A stretch of DNA of 5,621 nt from Pseudomonadota bacterium (GTDB taxonomy: Bacteria > Pseudomonadota > Gammaproteobacteria > Xanthomonadales > Xanthomonadaceae): assembly GCA_023430045.1 (NCBI GenBank), contig JAEZCF010000144.1:1-5621 (forward strand), read 5' to 3'. The notes under the pieces are model-generated. The model was not told the origin of the DNA. It saw only the letters and a program-made list of their open reading frames with translations, and searched no databases. Below, piece after piece: positions 5,439-5,621 of the stretch. The stretch's first letter is position 1. Each line of letters opens with the position of its first letter. The translations under genes were made by a program, and so were the position numbers.

Positions 5439-5621
5439 TCAATCTTCGACCGCTGTCCCGCCCAGATGCAGCAACAGGCTCTGCATCGACCGCGACAGCG
5501 CCGACCAGCGTGCGAAGCAGAGGCTCAGGCGCCTGCGTGCCCAGGCGTCTTCGATGGCGATGGCGTGGAAGCCGAAGCGCCGCCGGTAGTGGCGCGCGAG
5601 GGGGGGCGGCGCGCAGGCGGG
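5439..5621 (-). CDS. LysR-family transcriptional regulator, C-terminal fragment
   Basis: On the minus strand an open frame enters from the right edge and ends at the TGA at 5441-5439, giving the last 60 residues of a protein. The readable part, HYRRRFGFHAIAIEDAWARR and then RLSLCFARWSALSRSMQSLL and LHLGGTAVED, resembles the end of the LysR substrate-binding domain, where 'DAWAxRxLxLC' and a final helix 'LLxHL' are typical. The first eight codons (PACAPPPL) include a C-run and do not look like family sequence, so the window edge is suspect. The gene points toward tRNA-Leu with a 45-bp gap to the tRNA -35, and no terminator is visible between them. The target genes are unknown; the family call rests on a short segment. 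Confidence 0.62.
   Translation of the reverse strand, partial: PACAPPPLARHYRRRFGFHAIAIEDAWARRRLSLCFARWSALSRSMQSLLLHLGGTAVED

Overview
The window looks like chromosomal DNA of a high-GC gammaproteobacterium of the Xanthomonadaceae, most likely Stenotrophomonas (S. maltophilia group). The reasons are strong G/C third-position codon bias, a pair of GTAG-type REP palindromes (the SMAG family, characteristic of S. maltophilia) after the last pump gene, and a gene set matching the emrRCAB locus known from S. maltophilia. No database search could be run, so the species is inferred.

Layout. At the left edge, on the minus strand, is the start of an AraC-family regulator gene with an N-terminal cupin-like domain (214 down to 1, cut by the window edge). 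A 188-bp divergent intergenic region (215-402) follows, rich in dyad symmetry: palindromes at 277-293, 341-359 and 358-377, the last two touching just upstream of emrR. On the plus strand comes a tight four-gene operon: emrR (MarR repressor, 403-846), emrC (outer-membrane factor lipoprotein, 843-2330), emrA (periplasmic adaptor, 2342-3520) and emrB (14-TM DHA2 major facilitator antiporter, 3528-5114). emrR and emrC overlap by the 4-base ATGA; the other gaps are 11 and 7 bases.

Downstream of emrB are an inverted pair of SMAG repeats (5141-5202) and a hairpin terminator (5227-5250) that also ends the oppositely oriented tRNA-Leu(CAG) gene (5266-5350, minus strand). That tRNA has a recognisable promoter whose 17-bp spacer is a perfect palindrome. 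At the right edge, on the minus strand, is the C-terminal end of a LysR-family regulator gene (5439-5621).

Function. EmrB would take hydrophobic toxicants from the inner membrane, EmrA would bridge the periplasm, and EmrC would provide the exit duct, giving a full tripartite MFS pump from one transcript. EmrR probably binds one or both AT-rich palindromes before its own start and is released by a pump substrate. This is a known kind of system, not a new one. The less explained parts are the paired operators, the palindrome inside the tRNA promoter, and G/C homopolymer runs at both window edges that look like poor sequence.
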